DNA of 47,073 bases from Roseibium denhamense (GTDB lineage Bacteria > Pseudomonadota > Alphaproteobacteria > Rhizobiales > Stappiaceae). The translations under genes were made by a program, and so were the position numbers. The stretch is taken from contig NZ_SMLZ01000113.1 in NCBI RefSeq assembly GCF_009711415.1, forward strand, positions 1 through 47,073, given 5' to 3'. This document shows, piece after piece, positions 34,865 through 42,598 of this stretch. A model generated the notes under the pieces. It had not been told where the DNA came from and ran no database searches. It saw only the letters and a list, made by a program, of their open reading frames with translations. Position 1 is the stretch's first letter. Every line of letters starts with the position of its first letter.

Positions 34865-35410
34865 CTATCGCAGATCCTTGTAGAAAATCGTCGTTGCATC
34901 CAGCTGGCCGTGACTGCCATAGGCATAGTCGGGGATGATCCCGGCTTTTTGATAGCCGCAGGTGGGATAAAGGCTTTCCGCGCTGTCCCCGGTGACCGTA
35001 TCCAGGACCAGCAGCCAGCGGGTCTGCGCGCGCGCCAGATCGTCAACGGCGGCCATCAATTTGCGGGCAAGGCCCTTCCGGCGGTGATCCGGATGGACCA
35101 TCAGCTTGGCAACATCCGCCCGGTGGCTGCCGTTTTGCTGGGGTGCGAGACATAACATGACCACCCCGGCAATATCCGCGCCTTGCCTCGCCACCATCAT
35201 GAAACTTTGCCCGGACGTCAGTTCCTCACATTTGGCCCGCCAAAACGCCTCTGCATCCTCGACACTCAAGGGCAGGACAAAGCCTATACCAGCCCCATCC
35301 TCGAGACAGGCGATCAGGAGCCTGGCAAGGCCTGGAACGGCGCTGTAGGCTTGGCGATCGCTTAGAAGGTATACTACGGGCGGTGCGGGCGGGAAAGTCT
35401 CAGCGGTCAT
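34865..35410 (-). CDS. GNAT family N-acetyltransferase
   Basis: A 181-residue GNAT-fold protein. Motif A, the acetyl-CoA loop, is VAKLMVHPDHRRKGLARKLM near residues 95-115, with WLLVLDTVTGDSAESLYPTC after it. Its ATG overlaps the stop of the XRE-cupin gene by four bases (ATGA), so the two are translated together. The substrate is unknown; small molecules or amino-acid analogues are typical for partners of XRE-cupin regulators. Confidence 0.92.
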   Translation of the reverse strand: MTAETFPPAPPVVYLLSDRQAYSAVPGLARLLIACLEDGAGIGFVLPLSVEDAEAFWRAKCEELTSGQSFMMVARQGADIAGVVMLCLAPQQNGSHRADVAKLMVHPDHRRKGLARKLMAAVDDLARAQTRWLLVLDTVTGDSAESLYPTCGYQKAGIIPDYAYGSHGQLDATTIFYKDLR

Positions 35411-35961
35411 GGCGTAATCACCGTCAGAATGTAGCGGGCCGGCTTCGGCCCAGGCGCATGATAGGAATTGGGGGCATTCAGCCGGAAGCGCAGAACGTCT
35501 CCAGCCGCAAGCTCGTACCGGTCCGGTCCGAGTGTGACCGCCAATGCGCCTTCCAGAAGAACAAGATGATGTTCCAGATCGGGCAGCGGCGGAGCTGCAT
35601 AAGAAATGACAGCTCCGCCCGGCAGGAACCCCTCAATGACACTGCCGCGAAAGCCGCTGGCGGCGGGCGAGAGGCTTCTGCGGCGGAATCCGGTGTCCGG
35701 ATCGGTCCAGATGGTTTGATCCGAGGGCCTGAGCGAAGCCTTGTGGGCAGGCCGATCGACCCCGAAGAGATCCGCCATGGACAGATGAAAGGCCTTTGCC
35801 AGCTGGCCGAGCGCAACGGCGGTCGGGCTGGTCTCCGTCCGCTCGATCCGGGATAGGGTCGCCCGGCTCAGCCCACTTTTTTGCGCCAGGTCTTCCAGCG
35901 ACCACTCACGCGCCTGGCGCAGGTCCGAAAGCCGCCGGGCCAAATCTTCTTCAATCGACAT
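35407..35961 (-). CDS. XRE-family regulator with C-terminal cupin
   Basis: A 184-residue regulator. An HTH of the XRE type lies near residues 10-65 (LRQAREWSLEDLAQKSGLSR, ATLSRIERTETSPTAVALGQ). A cupin-like sensor domain follows (about 105-180), with DLEHHLVLLEGALAVTLG. This is the HTH_XRE-cupin_2 plan of regulators such as PuuR. It is translated with the GNAT gene, implying joint function. A palindrome ATGAGA-TTTT-TCTCAT lies 14 bases upstream of the start and is probably its own operator. Confidence 0.92.
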   Translation of the reverse strand: MSIEEDLARRLSDLRQAREWSLEDLAQKSGLSRATLSRIERTETSPTAVALGQLAKAFHLSMADLFGVDRPAHKASLRPSDQTIWTDPDTGFRRRSLSPAASGFRGSVIEGFLPGGAVISYAAPPLPDLEHHLVLLEGALAVTLGPDRYELAAGDVLRFRLNAPNSYHAPGPKPARYILTVITP

Positions 35962-35974
35962 AAATCACCTATAA

Positions 35975-35990
35975 ATGAGATTTTTCTCAT
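35975..35990. promoter_or_regulatory. Operator candidate of the XRE-cupin gene
   Basis: ATGAGATTTTTCTCAT has perfect 6-base arms and a TTTT centre, 14 bases before the start of the minus-strand regulator. An imperfect extension (CCTATAA / TATATGG) makes it longer. Binding by the gene's own product is inferred from position. Confidence 0.6.
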
Positions 35991-36136
35991 ATATGGGATT
36001 ATTGATTTGAGCAAGTTTTTTGGAATCTGATCGGGATTGAGCCTCCGGTCACGCCCGTGGATGACCCCGTTCCGCGCCAAATGCGCTTTTCCCGGTTCTC
36101 CGCTCCGCCCCCTTCCCGGTTGACCGCCGCCCCATG

Positions 36137-37399
36137 TCATATCCTTGAGAAGACCGCGCTGGCATTCACACCACCGAACCCGAAGCCATTGGTCAGGATA
36201 TGGCTGACATCGCGTTTGATCGCCGTATCCGGCACCAGTTCGAAACCGGCAATTGCCTCATCAGGGCTGGTCAGGTTGCGCGACGGTGGCAGATGTCCGG
36301 TACGGAGCGCTTGAATGCAGGCGACTGCCTCAACCGCCCCGGCCGCTCCCAGAAGATGCCCAAACATCGATTTGGAGGAGGATACGGCAAGATCCTTGCC
36401 CCGCCCCTCAAACAGTGTGGTCAATGCCGCGATTTCGGCTGCATCCCCAACAGGTGTCGAGGTGGAATGCGCATTGACGTAGCCGATCTCCGAGGCAGCC
36501 AGACCGGCGGATTTCAGGGCCTGTTTCATGGCCCTCAAGCCTCCCTCCCCGTCCGGAGACGAGGCGGTCACATGATATGCATCGGCCGATGTGCCGTACC
36601 CAGTGAGCTCTGCAAGGATGGTGGCCCCGCGTGCCCTGGCGTGGTCGTATTCCTCCAGAATGAGGGTTCCAGCCCCTTCCCCCATGACAAAGCCGTCCCG
36701 GTCCTGATCAAACGGACGCGAGGCTCCGTCCGGGGCCTCGTTGCGCTTGGACGACATGGCCTTCGCGGCGCAGAACCCGGCATAGGAAACCCGGTCCAAA
36801 CAGGCCTCGCTGCCGCCGGTGACCATCACATCGGCCTCACCGGCGCGGATCAGCCGGGCCGCATCTCCAATGGCCTGCAGGCTGGCCGCACAGGCCGTCA
36901 CCGGGGCCCCAAGCGGGCCCTTCAGGCCAAAGCGGATGGAAATCTGGCCAGCGGCAAGGTTTGCCAGGAAGGACGGCACCAGAAAGGGCGACGCACGGCG
37001 CGGGCCTTTTTCGTCCACAAGCCGGGTTCCGGCGGTCATCGCCGGAAATCCGCCAACCCCCGTGCCGATGATTATGCCCGTGCGTTCTTTCTCGCTGTCC
37101 GTCTGCGGCGCCCACCCCGCATCTTGAAGCGCTTCGCCCGTTGCCGCCATGGCAAGATGAATGAACCGGTCAGTCCGGCGCTGCTCCTTCGGGTCCATGA
37201 CCGCATCCACGTCAAACCCATAGGGATCTTCGGACACATCGGGCACTTCACCGGCAACCTGACAGGCAAGATCCGCAGCATCAAACCGTGTGATCCGGCG
37301 GATGCCGTTGGCCCCTTCCGTGATCCGCTCCCAGAACCTGTCGACACCGGTCCCAACGGGCGACACCACCCCCATTCCAGTTACCACAACACGACGCAT
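36137..37399 (-). CDS. fabF: Beta-ketoacyl-ACP synthase II
   Basis: A 420-residue condensing enzyme. The N-terminus MRRVVVTGMGVVSPVGTGVD is typical. The catalytic Cys is in VTACAASLQAIGDA near residue 170. The two histidines are in YVNAHSTSTPVGD near 305 and MFGHLLGAAGAVEA near 345, followed by NGFGFGGVNAS. It condenses malonyl-ACP with acyl-ACP. AAGGAAC precedes the ATG. It sits behind a MarR gene instead of fabD/fabG/acpP, so it may be a specialised second copy. A perfect palindrome lies 24 bases upstream. Confidence 0.95.
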   Translation of the reverse strand: MRRVVVTGMGVVSPVGTGVDRFWERITEGANGIRRITRFDAADLACQVAGEVPDVSEDPYGFDVDAVMDPKEQRRTDRFIHLAMAATGEALQDAGWAPQTDSEKERTGIIIGTGVGGFPAMTAGTRLVDEKGPRRASPFLVPSFLANLAAGQISIRFGLKGPLGAPVTACAASLQAIGDAARLIRAGEADVMVTGGSEACLDRVSYAGFCAAKAMSSKRNEAPDGASRPFDQDRDGFVMGEGAGTLILEEYDHARARGATILAELTGYGTSADAYHVTASSPDGEGGLRAMKQALKSAGLAASEIGYVNAHSTSTPVGDAAEIAALTTLFEGRGKDLAVSSSKSMFGHLLGAAGAVEAVACIQALRTGHLPPSRNLTSPDEAIAGFELVPDTAIKRDVSHILTNGFGFGGVNASAVFSRI

Positions 37400-37423
37400 G
37401 TTTCCGTTCCTTCTCTTACAAAA

Positions 37424-37435
37424 GTGTAATTACAC
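37424..37435. promoter_or_regulatory. Operator candidate upstream of fabF
   Basis: GTGTAATTACAC is a perfect 12-base palindrome 24 bases before the fabF start, with A/T-rich flanks. It shares the form GTGYAWWTACAC with the sequence in front of the MarR gene. Confidence 0.65.
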
Positions 37436-37488
37436 ATTTTAGTCCAAACTTAGGTCCGGCTTGGTCTGGCCGATGATCCGGTTACGGG

Positions 37489-37914
37489 TCAGACCTTCGA
37501 AAGCCTCTGCAACAGGTTGACTGCCTTGAAAAAATCCTCGTCGCCCAGGTGCCGCTTCATGTCATCCTGGGCCTGCCGCCACAACGGAACCGCCTTTTCC
37601 AGCAAGGCTTCCCCGCCACTGGAAAGCCGGTAGCGTTTGCCCCGCTCCCCTTCCCTCTGGTTCGACAAGACCATGCCCTTGCGCTCCACCAGGGCGAGAT
37701 TACGGACAAGGGTTGTCCGCTCCATGGACAGGCGTTCAACCAGATCGGCGATGGTCTGGTCGTCTTCCGCCTGGATAGCGACCAGCACCGAAAACTGCCC
37801 GGCAGTGAAACCGGCCTGACGGGCCAGCCGGTCATAATACCGGCTGACGGCACGGGCGGCCTTGCGGGCGTTGTTCAGGACACACAGGGAAAAATCGTCG
37901 TCTTCAGCGCTCAT
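37489..37914 (-). CDS. MarR-family transcriptional regulator
   Basis: A 141-residue MarR-type regulator. The HTH reads FTAGQFSVLVAIQAEDDQTI then ADLVERLSMERTTLVRNLAL near residues 35-75, followed by the wing with EGERGKRYRLSSGG. A Cys (SLCVLNN) near residue 11 could be a redox or ligand contact. fabF follows on the same strand after an 89-bp gap, making it the likely target. The shared palindromes before both genes support autoregulation and control of fabF. The effector is unknown. Confidence 0.92.
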   Translation of the reverse strand: MSAEDDDFSLCVLNNARKAARAVSRYYDRLARQAGFTAGQFSVLVAIQAEDDQTIADLVERLSMERTTLVRNLALVERKGMVLSNQREGERGKRYRLSSGGEALLEKAVPLWRQAQDDMKRHLGDEDFFKAVNLLQRLSKV

Positions 37915-37927
37915 GGGAAGACTTTAT

Positions 37928-37939
37928 GTGCATATACAC
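37928..37939. promoter_or_regulatory. Operator candidate upstream of the MarR gene
   Basis: GTGCATATACAC is a 12-base palindrome with one mismatched pair, 13 bases before the MarR ATG. It resembles GTGTAATTACAC in front of fabF. Its closeness to the start means bound protein would also block the ribosome site or a near-leaderless promoter. Confidence 0.55.
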
Positions 37940-38053
37940 ACCCATCGTCAAGTCCCGCGCGTCAGGTGTGCGCCAATGCCGATGTCATAGGACGTTTGCG
38001 TTTGCGTGGGAAGACGTTACGGTGACCGAAACAAACTACACGCGGAGATAGCC

Positions 38054-38617
38054 ATGACCGATGCGGCACAGGCAGTGGAAGACATGAAGGCAAAGATCCA
38101 GGAAAACTGGGGCTGGTTCCTCGCTCTTGGAATAGCGCTTGTTCTCGGCGGTCTCGTTCTTATCGCCGCACCGCTCGCGACAACCATCACCGTAACCTAC
38201 TTTATTGGCGCCGTGCTTTTGATCGGCGGTGCCGTCCAGGTCTACAATGCCCTGAAGACCCAGGGCACGGGTCATTTCATCTGGAACCTTCTGACCGGAA
38301 TCATTGCCCTGATCGGCGGGATTCTGATCTTCGTAAATCCGGTCATCGGTACCTTCGCCCTGACCCTGACGCTTGCGGCAACCTTTGTGGCTCAAGGCGT
38401 AAGCCAGCTCTTGCTGGGCTTCAAACTGCGCCCGCATGAAGGCTGGATCTGGGTGATAGTGGCTGGCGCGGTCTCCCTTGCGGCGGGCATCATGATCTGG
38501 GTCGATCTGCCCGGCTCGGTCGCCTGGGCCCTTGGTCTGATCGCCGGCGTCTCCGTTCTCGTGAACGGCTGGAGTTACATAGCCATTGCGCTTGCGGCGC
38601 GTGCCTCCAAAGGCTGA
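38054..38617 (+). CDS. hdeD: HdeD-family membrane protein
   Basis: A 187-residue integral membrane protein of the HdeD (DUF308) family. The ATG at 38054 follows CGGAG. Six membrane segments are readable as three pairs: GWFLALGIALVLGGLVLIAA, TYFIGAVLLIGGAVQVYNAL, LLTGIIALIGGILIFVNP, LTLAATFVAQGVSQLLLGF, WIWVIVAGAVSLAAGIMI, and WALGLIAGVSVLVNGWSYIA. In E. coli HdeD is linked to acid resistance at high density; the molecular role is not defined. It has its own terminator. Confidence 0.93.
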   Translation: MTDAAQAVEDMKAKIQENWGWFLALGIALVLGGLVLIAAPLATTITVTYFIGAVLLIGGAVQVYNALKTQGTGHFIWNLLTGIIALIGGILIFVNPVIGTFALTLTLAATFVAQGVSQLLLGFKLRPHEGWIWVIVAGAVSLAAGIMIWVDLPGSVAWALGLIAGVSVLVNGWSYIAIALAARASKG

Positions 38618-38645
38618 CGTTCCAGGTTGAAGGGTTTGACTTCGG

Positions 38646-38682
38646 CATCCGGCAGAATTTGTTTTGCCGGATGTTTGTTTTT
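38646..38682 (+). terminator. Rho-independent terminator of hdeD
   Basis: CATCCGGCA (38646-38654) and TGCCGGATG (38665-38673) form a perfect 9-bp stem with a 10-base loop, followed by TTTGTTTTT. It begins 29 bases past the hdeD stop. Confidence 0.88.
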
Positions 38683-38719
38683 CTGTATTTTCAAACGGCC
38701 GGATCAAGCGGAACCGGCA

Positions 38720-38764
38720 GCGACACCGGACACACATAGCCGGACACAAGCGACACCGGACACA
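38720..38764. repeat. Short direct repeat of GCGACACCGGACACA
   Basis: GCGACACCGGACACA occurs at 38720-38734 and 38750-38764, a 30-base period, with GCCGGACACA in between at 38739-38748. The copies are exact. It lies upstream of the gamma-butyrobetaine hydroxylase-like gene. Confidence 0.6.
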
Positions 38765-38912
38765 ATGATGCTAGCGATCATCGGGCGTCAGCCCGGACAG
38801 CCGCACAACAAAGCCCACTGGTGGTGGCCGCCCCCCGCCGGCCGTTGATGACGCGCACGATTTTGACCGTGCTCTCCGCATTCAATCCAGACATCAACGG
38901 AATAATTCACAC

Positions 38913-40022
38913 ATGACCAGCGTAACTCTGCGCGGCAGCGACCGCATGCTTCACGTTGCCTTTCAAGACGGCACGGAGGCCGACTTTCCTTTTTTGTGGC
39001 TTCGGGACAATTGTCCAAGCGGGTTTCATCCGCAGACCCTGGAGCGGCAGTTTGACCTGACATCCATCCCGCTTACCCTTGGAATTCTGGAAGCTGATGT
39101 GGATGGCGATGCCATCCGCATCAAATGGGATGATGACGGTCACGAAAGCCGGTTCGACCCGGACTGGCTGCGCCGGCACAAGCCCGGCTCTGGGCTCGAC
39201 GACCCTGCCGCCGTGGCCCCGACCCTCTGGCATGCCGGTACGGACGTTGCCACCCTGCCGCGGATAAATGCCCAAACGCTGATGACCGACGACGGCGCGC
39301 TTCTCGACTTTCTCAAGGCAACCAAGAAAACCGGCCTTGCCTTCGTGGATGGCATGGCCGACGACCCGGATGCGGGCATGGCCGCCGCCCGGCGGATCGG
39401 CTTCCTGCGCGAGACCAACTTTGGTGTCACCTTCGAAGTCCGTTCCATGCCAAACCCGAACAATCTGGCCTACACCTCGCACGCGTTGCCCCTGCACACG
39501 GATCTTCCCAATCAGGAGCTGCCTCCCGGATTTCAATTCCTTCATTGTCTTGCCAACGAAGCTGAAGGCGGCGGATCAACCTTCTGCGATGGCTTTGCCA
39601 TTGCTGAAGATCTACGCCAGCACGACCCGGAAGCCTTCAAGCTCCTCAGCGAAGTTCCGGTCCCGTTCCGTTTTCAGGACGCGGATTACGACATCCGGCG
39701 GCATCACCCGGTAATCCAGCTGGACATGTTCGGCAACCTGCAGGAGCTGCACTTCAACGCCCACATCGCGGCCGTGTTCGATCTGAAGCCAGACATCATG
39801 GAGGCCTATTACCGCGCCTACCGCAAGATCATGGCTCTCACCCGCTCCGACGAATACGTGATTACGACGCGGCTTGAGGGGGGCGAAATGGTCATCTTCG
39901 ACAACCGCCGTGTCCTGCACGGACGGGCCGCGTTCGACCCGAACACCGGTTACCGCCACCTGCGCGGCTGCTACGTGGACCGGGGCGAATTCGACAGCCG
40001 CATCCGCGTTTTGAGCCGGTAA
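38913..40022 (+). CDS. Gamma-butyrobetaine hydroxylase-like 2-oxoglutarate dioxygenase
   Basis: A 369-residue Fe(II)/2-oxoglutarate dioxygenase. An N-terminal GBBH-like_N domain (about 1-85; FPFLWLRDNCPSGFHPQ with the usual Cys) precedes a TauD-type domain. Metal ligands are in LPLHTDLPNQE (HxD) and RVLHGRAAFD (distal His), and the 2-oxoglutarate Arg may be in YRHLRGCYVD. This matches gamma-butyrobetaine or trimethyllysine hydroxylases of carnitine synthesis. No carnitine genes adjoin it, so the substrate is inferred from the family only. The site upstream, GGAATAATTC, is weak. Confidence 0.9.
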   Translation: MTSVTLRGSDRMLHVAFQDGTEADFPFLWLRDNCPSGFHPQTLERQFDLTSIPLTLGILEADVDGDAIRIKWDDDGHESRFDPDWLRRHKPGSGLDDPAAVAPTLWHAGTDVATLPRINAQTLMTDDGALLDFLKATKKTGLAFVDGMADDPDAGMAAARRIGFLRETNFGVTFEVRSMPNPNNLAYTSHALPLHTDLPNQELPPGFQFLHCLANEAEGGGSTFCDGFAIAEDLRQHDPEAFKLLSEVPVPFRFQDADYDIRRHHPVIQLDMFGNLQELHFNAHIAAVFDLKPDIMEAYYRAYRKIMALTRSDEYVITTRLEGGEMVIFDNRRVLHGRAAFDPNTGYRHLRGCYVDRGEFDSRIRVLSR

Positions 40023-40044
40023 GGGCTTTACTGACAAGACACCA

Positions 40045-40079
40045 GCCGCCGCCCTGCGCTGTCATGCAAGGGCGGCGGC
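40045..40079 (+). terminator. GC-rich stem-loop after the GBBH-like gene
   Basis: GCCGCCGCCCT and AGGGCGGCGGC form a perfect 11-bp stem with a 13-base loop, 23 bases past the stop. Only a short T-run (ATTTC) follows, so it is either a terminator or a message-stabilising hairpin. Confidence 0.6.
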
Positions 40080-40095
40080 ACGCATTTCAGTGTCT

Positions 40096-40199
40096 AGATC
40101 TGCGCGCGATAAATCGGACCCGATTTACCGCCCAAAGCTAATCGAATATGGAGTGATCGAGCCTCTTTGAGCGTTTCTGACAAAAACTCTTTGCTCTAA
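40096..40199. repeat. 105-bp structured intergenic repeat, full copy B
   Basis: This matches 25756-25860 over its whole length. About seven differences lie in the first 80 bases, and the last 25 are more diverged, with one indel. AAATCGG-AC-CCGATTT is exact. CGCCCAAAG pairs with CTTTGAGCG with one mismatch. The alternative 3' stem of copy A is lost. It lies between convergent genes. Confidence 0.8.
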
Positions 40200-40220
40200 A
40201 GACAAACACAGTTTCGGATC

Positions 40221-40919
40221 TCACCCGAAAATCAGTGCCTTGCCGTCTTCTGACAATTCCTGCCAGCTTCCCTCTTCAATCCCGTCAAGCCCGAGGGCCC
40301 CGATCCGGCTGCGCGAGAGCACGGTGACATGGTTGCCGGTGGCGGCGAACATGCGCCGGACCTGGTGATAGCGGCCTTCATGCAGTGTGAGCCGGGCCTG
40401 GGTCTCGCCCAGCACTTCAAGCTCCGCCGGTTTCAGATGTTTGTCCTCGCTTTCCAGCATCATCTCGCCGGAGGCAAACAGCGCTGCCTCATCGCCCTTC
40501 AGCGGCCGGTCCAGCGTAATATCATAGACCTTGGGAACATTCGATTTCGGAGCGATTACCTTGTGCAGGAAGGTGCCGTCATCTGTGAACAGCAAGGCCC
40601 CTGAAGTTTCTTTGTCCAGCCGGCCGATGGTCGACAGGACCGGTTTGCGCATCCGGAACCGGTCGGGCAAAAGGTCATACACCAGCCGCCCCTGATCCTT
40701 GGTGGAGCAGGTGTAGCCGAGCGGCTTGTTCATAAGAATGACAACGCCCTGCGCCGGATCAAGCGGTTCGTCGTCGAAGAGGATCTCTTCATGCGGGGTC
40801 TTTGCATCGGCTTTGAGGCGGTTGCCTTGCCGGTCCGTCACCCAGCCGTGGCGGATGGCCTGTTGCATTTCCTTCCGGCTGCCATAGCCAAGGTTTGCCA
40901 GCAGTTTGACGAGCCGCAT
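40221..40919 (-). CDS. Pseudouridine synthase, RsuA/RluB/E/F family
   Basis: A 232-residue enzyme. A short S4-like domain (about 1-50; MRLVKLLANLGYGSRKEMQQ) is followed by the catalytic domain with TIGRLDKETSGALLFTDDG near 95-115, whose Asp is the nucleophile. LHEGRYHQVRRMFAATGNHV lies near the end. It makes pseudouridine in rRNA; the short form and the neighbouring RsmC-like gene suggest 16S rRNA (RsuA, position 516 in E. coli), but RluB/E/F are not excluded. It starts two bases after the RsmC-like stop, so the two are coupled. Confidence 0.92.
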   Translation of the reverse strand: MRLVKLLANLGYGSRKEMQQAIRHGWVTDRQGNRLKADAKTPHEEILFDDEPLDPAQGVVILMNKPLGYTCSTKDQGRLVYDLLPDRFRMRKPVLSTIGRLDKETSGALLFTDDGTFLHKVIAPKSNVPKVYDITLDRPLKGDEAALFASGEMMLESEDKHLKPAELEVLGETQARLTLHEGRYHQVRRMFAATGNHVTVLSRSRIGALGLDGIEEGSWQELSEDGKALIFG

Positions 40920-40921
40920 CT

Positions 40922-41962
40922 TCAGCGCCCTCCCTTGGCTTTCACAGCTTTCAGCACCTTGTAGCCGCCTTCGTCCGCAAGCATGTCCACCGAGGCGAAC
41001 ACCTCCTTAAGCGTATGCTCATAAGGCAAATGCCGGTTGGCAACCATGTAGAACACGCCGCCCGGACGCAAACCGCCCGCAGCTGCGCGGATAAACCCCT
41101 GGCCGACATCCGCCCGGTCCGCCTTCCCCGTCTGGTGGAAAGGGGGATTGGAGACGATGAAATCATAAGGCCCCTCAAGCCCCTTGGTGACATCCGACCA
41201 GATGCCGTTCAGCGTCTTCTTGCCCTTGAAGGCGGCAAGGTTTTCGCTGGCCAGATCGAGCGCCCGTTTTTCTGCTTCATAAAGATCCATCGCCGCAACG
41301 TTCGCGGACCGCTCCAGAACGGCGCGGCTCAAAAACCCGAACCCCGCGCCCAGATCCGCACCGCGCCCCTTCAGATCCAGCGGCAGGTTGTCCGCCAGAA
41401 GCCTTGAGGCCGGGTCGATCCGGTCCCAGGCAAACACGCCCGGCCGGCTGACATAAGCGCCATCAAGAACCGGACGCACAGCGTCAAGCTCAAGCCATTC
41501 GGCGAGCAGGTCCTGATCAAGATTGGCTTTCTGGACCAGCCCCCAGACCGCCCGGCACTTGTTTTTGGACAGTTTATCGACCGGCCCGAGCAATGCGGCG
41601 AGATCGCTTTCAAGCGTCTTTGCCCCTTCCGAATTCGGGGCGCATGCAATCAACGTCCCGCCGTCCCGGCACTTCGCAACGGCGCGGGCCAGCTGGGCAC
41701 GCGCCTCTTGGCGTTGCCGGCCCGGCAGCACGAGAACGGCATCAAACCCTGTGTCCTCCACCTCTGCTTCCACGGTCACCCCACTGCGCTGAAGCGCATC
41801 GCGATCAGGTGCAAAGCTCTGTTCACACACAAGGTTGTGGTTGCCGAAATCATTCAAGGGCTGCCCCGCGCGGGCGCGCAAAAACAAGATGCGTGCAGGG
41901 CTCGAAAGCACAACGGCTTCTTCAGCAATCGGCAGGGTCAGGGTCTCAAGCGCGGGATCCAT
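40922..41962 (-). CDS. RsmC/RlmG-type 16S/23S rRNA guanine methyltransferase
   Basis: A 346-residue methyltransferase. The ATG at 41962 follows GGAAAG. An N-terminal degenerate domain (about 1-170) precedes the catalytic Rossmann domain, with GRGADLGAGFGFLSRAVLE near 200-220 (SAM site) and the base-methylation motif VSNPPFHQTGKADRADVGQG near 265. NPPFH marks N2-guanine methyltransferases. The likely target is the small-subunit rRNA (RsmC, G1207 in E. coli); RlmG on 23S rRNA is the alternative. The next gene is a pseudouridine synthase. Confidence 0.92.
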   Translation of the reverse strand: MDPALETLTLPIAEEAVVLSSPARILFLRARAGQPLNDFGNHNLVCEQSFAPDRDALQRSGVTVEAEVEDTGFDAVLVLPGRQRQEARAQLARAVAKCRDGGTLIACAPNSEGAKTLESDLAALLGPVDKLSKNKCRAVWGLVQKANLDQDLLAEWLELDAVRPVLDGAYVSRPGVFAWDRIDPASRLLADNLPLDLKGRGADLGAGFGFLSRAVLERSANVAAMDLYEAEKRALDLASENLAAFKGKKTLNGIWSDVTKGLEGPYDFIVSNPPFHQTGKADRADVGQGFIRAAAGGLRPGGVFYMVANRHLPYEHTLKEVFASVDMLADEGGYKVLKAVKAKGGR

Positions 41963-42016
41963 AAGCAGCTTTCCAGTCTCGGTCTGCCGCGCTCATACTC
42001 CCCGTCGGCGCATTCG

Positions 42017-42598
42017 TCAAAAGGCTGCGTCGGATTTGAACGGTTTTCCATCGACCAGAAGTCGGAGCGGCAAGGATCTTCCATCCTCCGTGATCGCCAC
42101 GACCAGCTGGACGCGCTCGCGCGGCAAGTCCTCGATAATCCGCCCCTCTCCTTCCGGTAGGAAAAAGGCATCGATACCGTAATCGATGCGGAACCGCTCA
42201 TTGGCGAGCGAAGTGACCTCTCCTGCGATTGCCAAAGACCCGGCATCTTCGCGGGCGCGGGAAATCCTGACCGGCGCCATGCTGCCATTTTCGGCCGGCT
42301 CCAGACCGACATAGACCCTATCTCCCGCCTTGATATCCTTGCCGACAGCCAGGATCCGCGGGACCTCGCCAATCGCAAGATTGATGATCACGTAGTCACC
42401 GCGCAACAGATCGCGCGGATCGATTGGAACCAGGTCAAGCACCGCCTCCTCACCGTCCAGCTGGACAGACAAACGGTCGGCAAGGGGAATGGCAATCAGC
42501 ACCAGTTGGAGAACCGCGACAAGCCCCCAGGCGGCATAGATGTGCAGCGCGGATTTTTTCTTGGCCGGCGCACCCGACTGAAAAGAGACTTCACTCAT
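42017..42598 (-). CDS. GDYXXLXY domain membrane protein
   Basis: A 193-residue protein. The ATG at 42598 overlaps the stop of the DUF2157 gene as ATGA, so the longer open frame is not the start. One membrane segment (about 20-42; AAWGLVAVLQLVLIAIPLAD) precedes a periplasmic-type domain. The family motif is present in modified form: DLLRGDYVIINLAIGEV has GDY but not the later Tyr. VDGKPFKSDAAF ends it. Its partner is the DUF2157 multi-pass protein, with which it is coupled. Function unknown. Confidence 0.9.
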   Translation of the reverse strand: MSEVSFQSGAPAKKKSALHIYAAWGLVAVLQLVLIAIPLADRLSVQLDGEEAVLDLVPIDPRDLLRGDYVIINLAIGEVPRILAVGKDIKAGDRVYVGLEPAENGSMAPVRISRAREDAGSLAIAGEVTSLANERFRIDYGIDAFFLPEGEGRIIEDLPRERVQLVVAITEDGRSLPLRLLVDGKPFKSDAAF

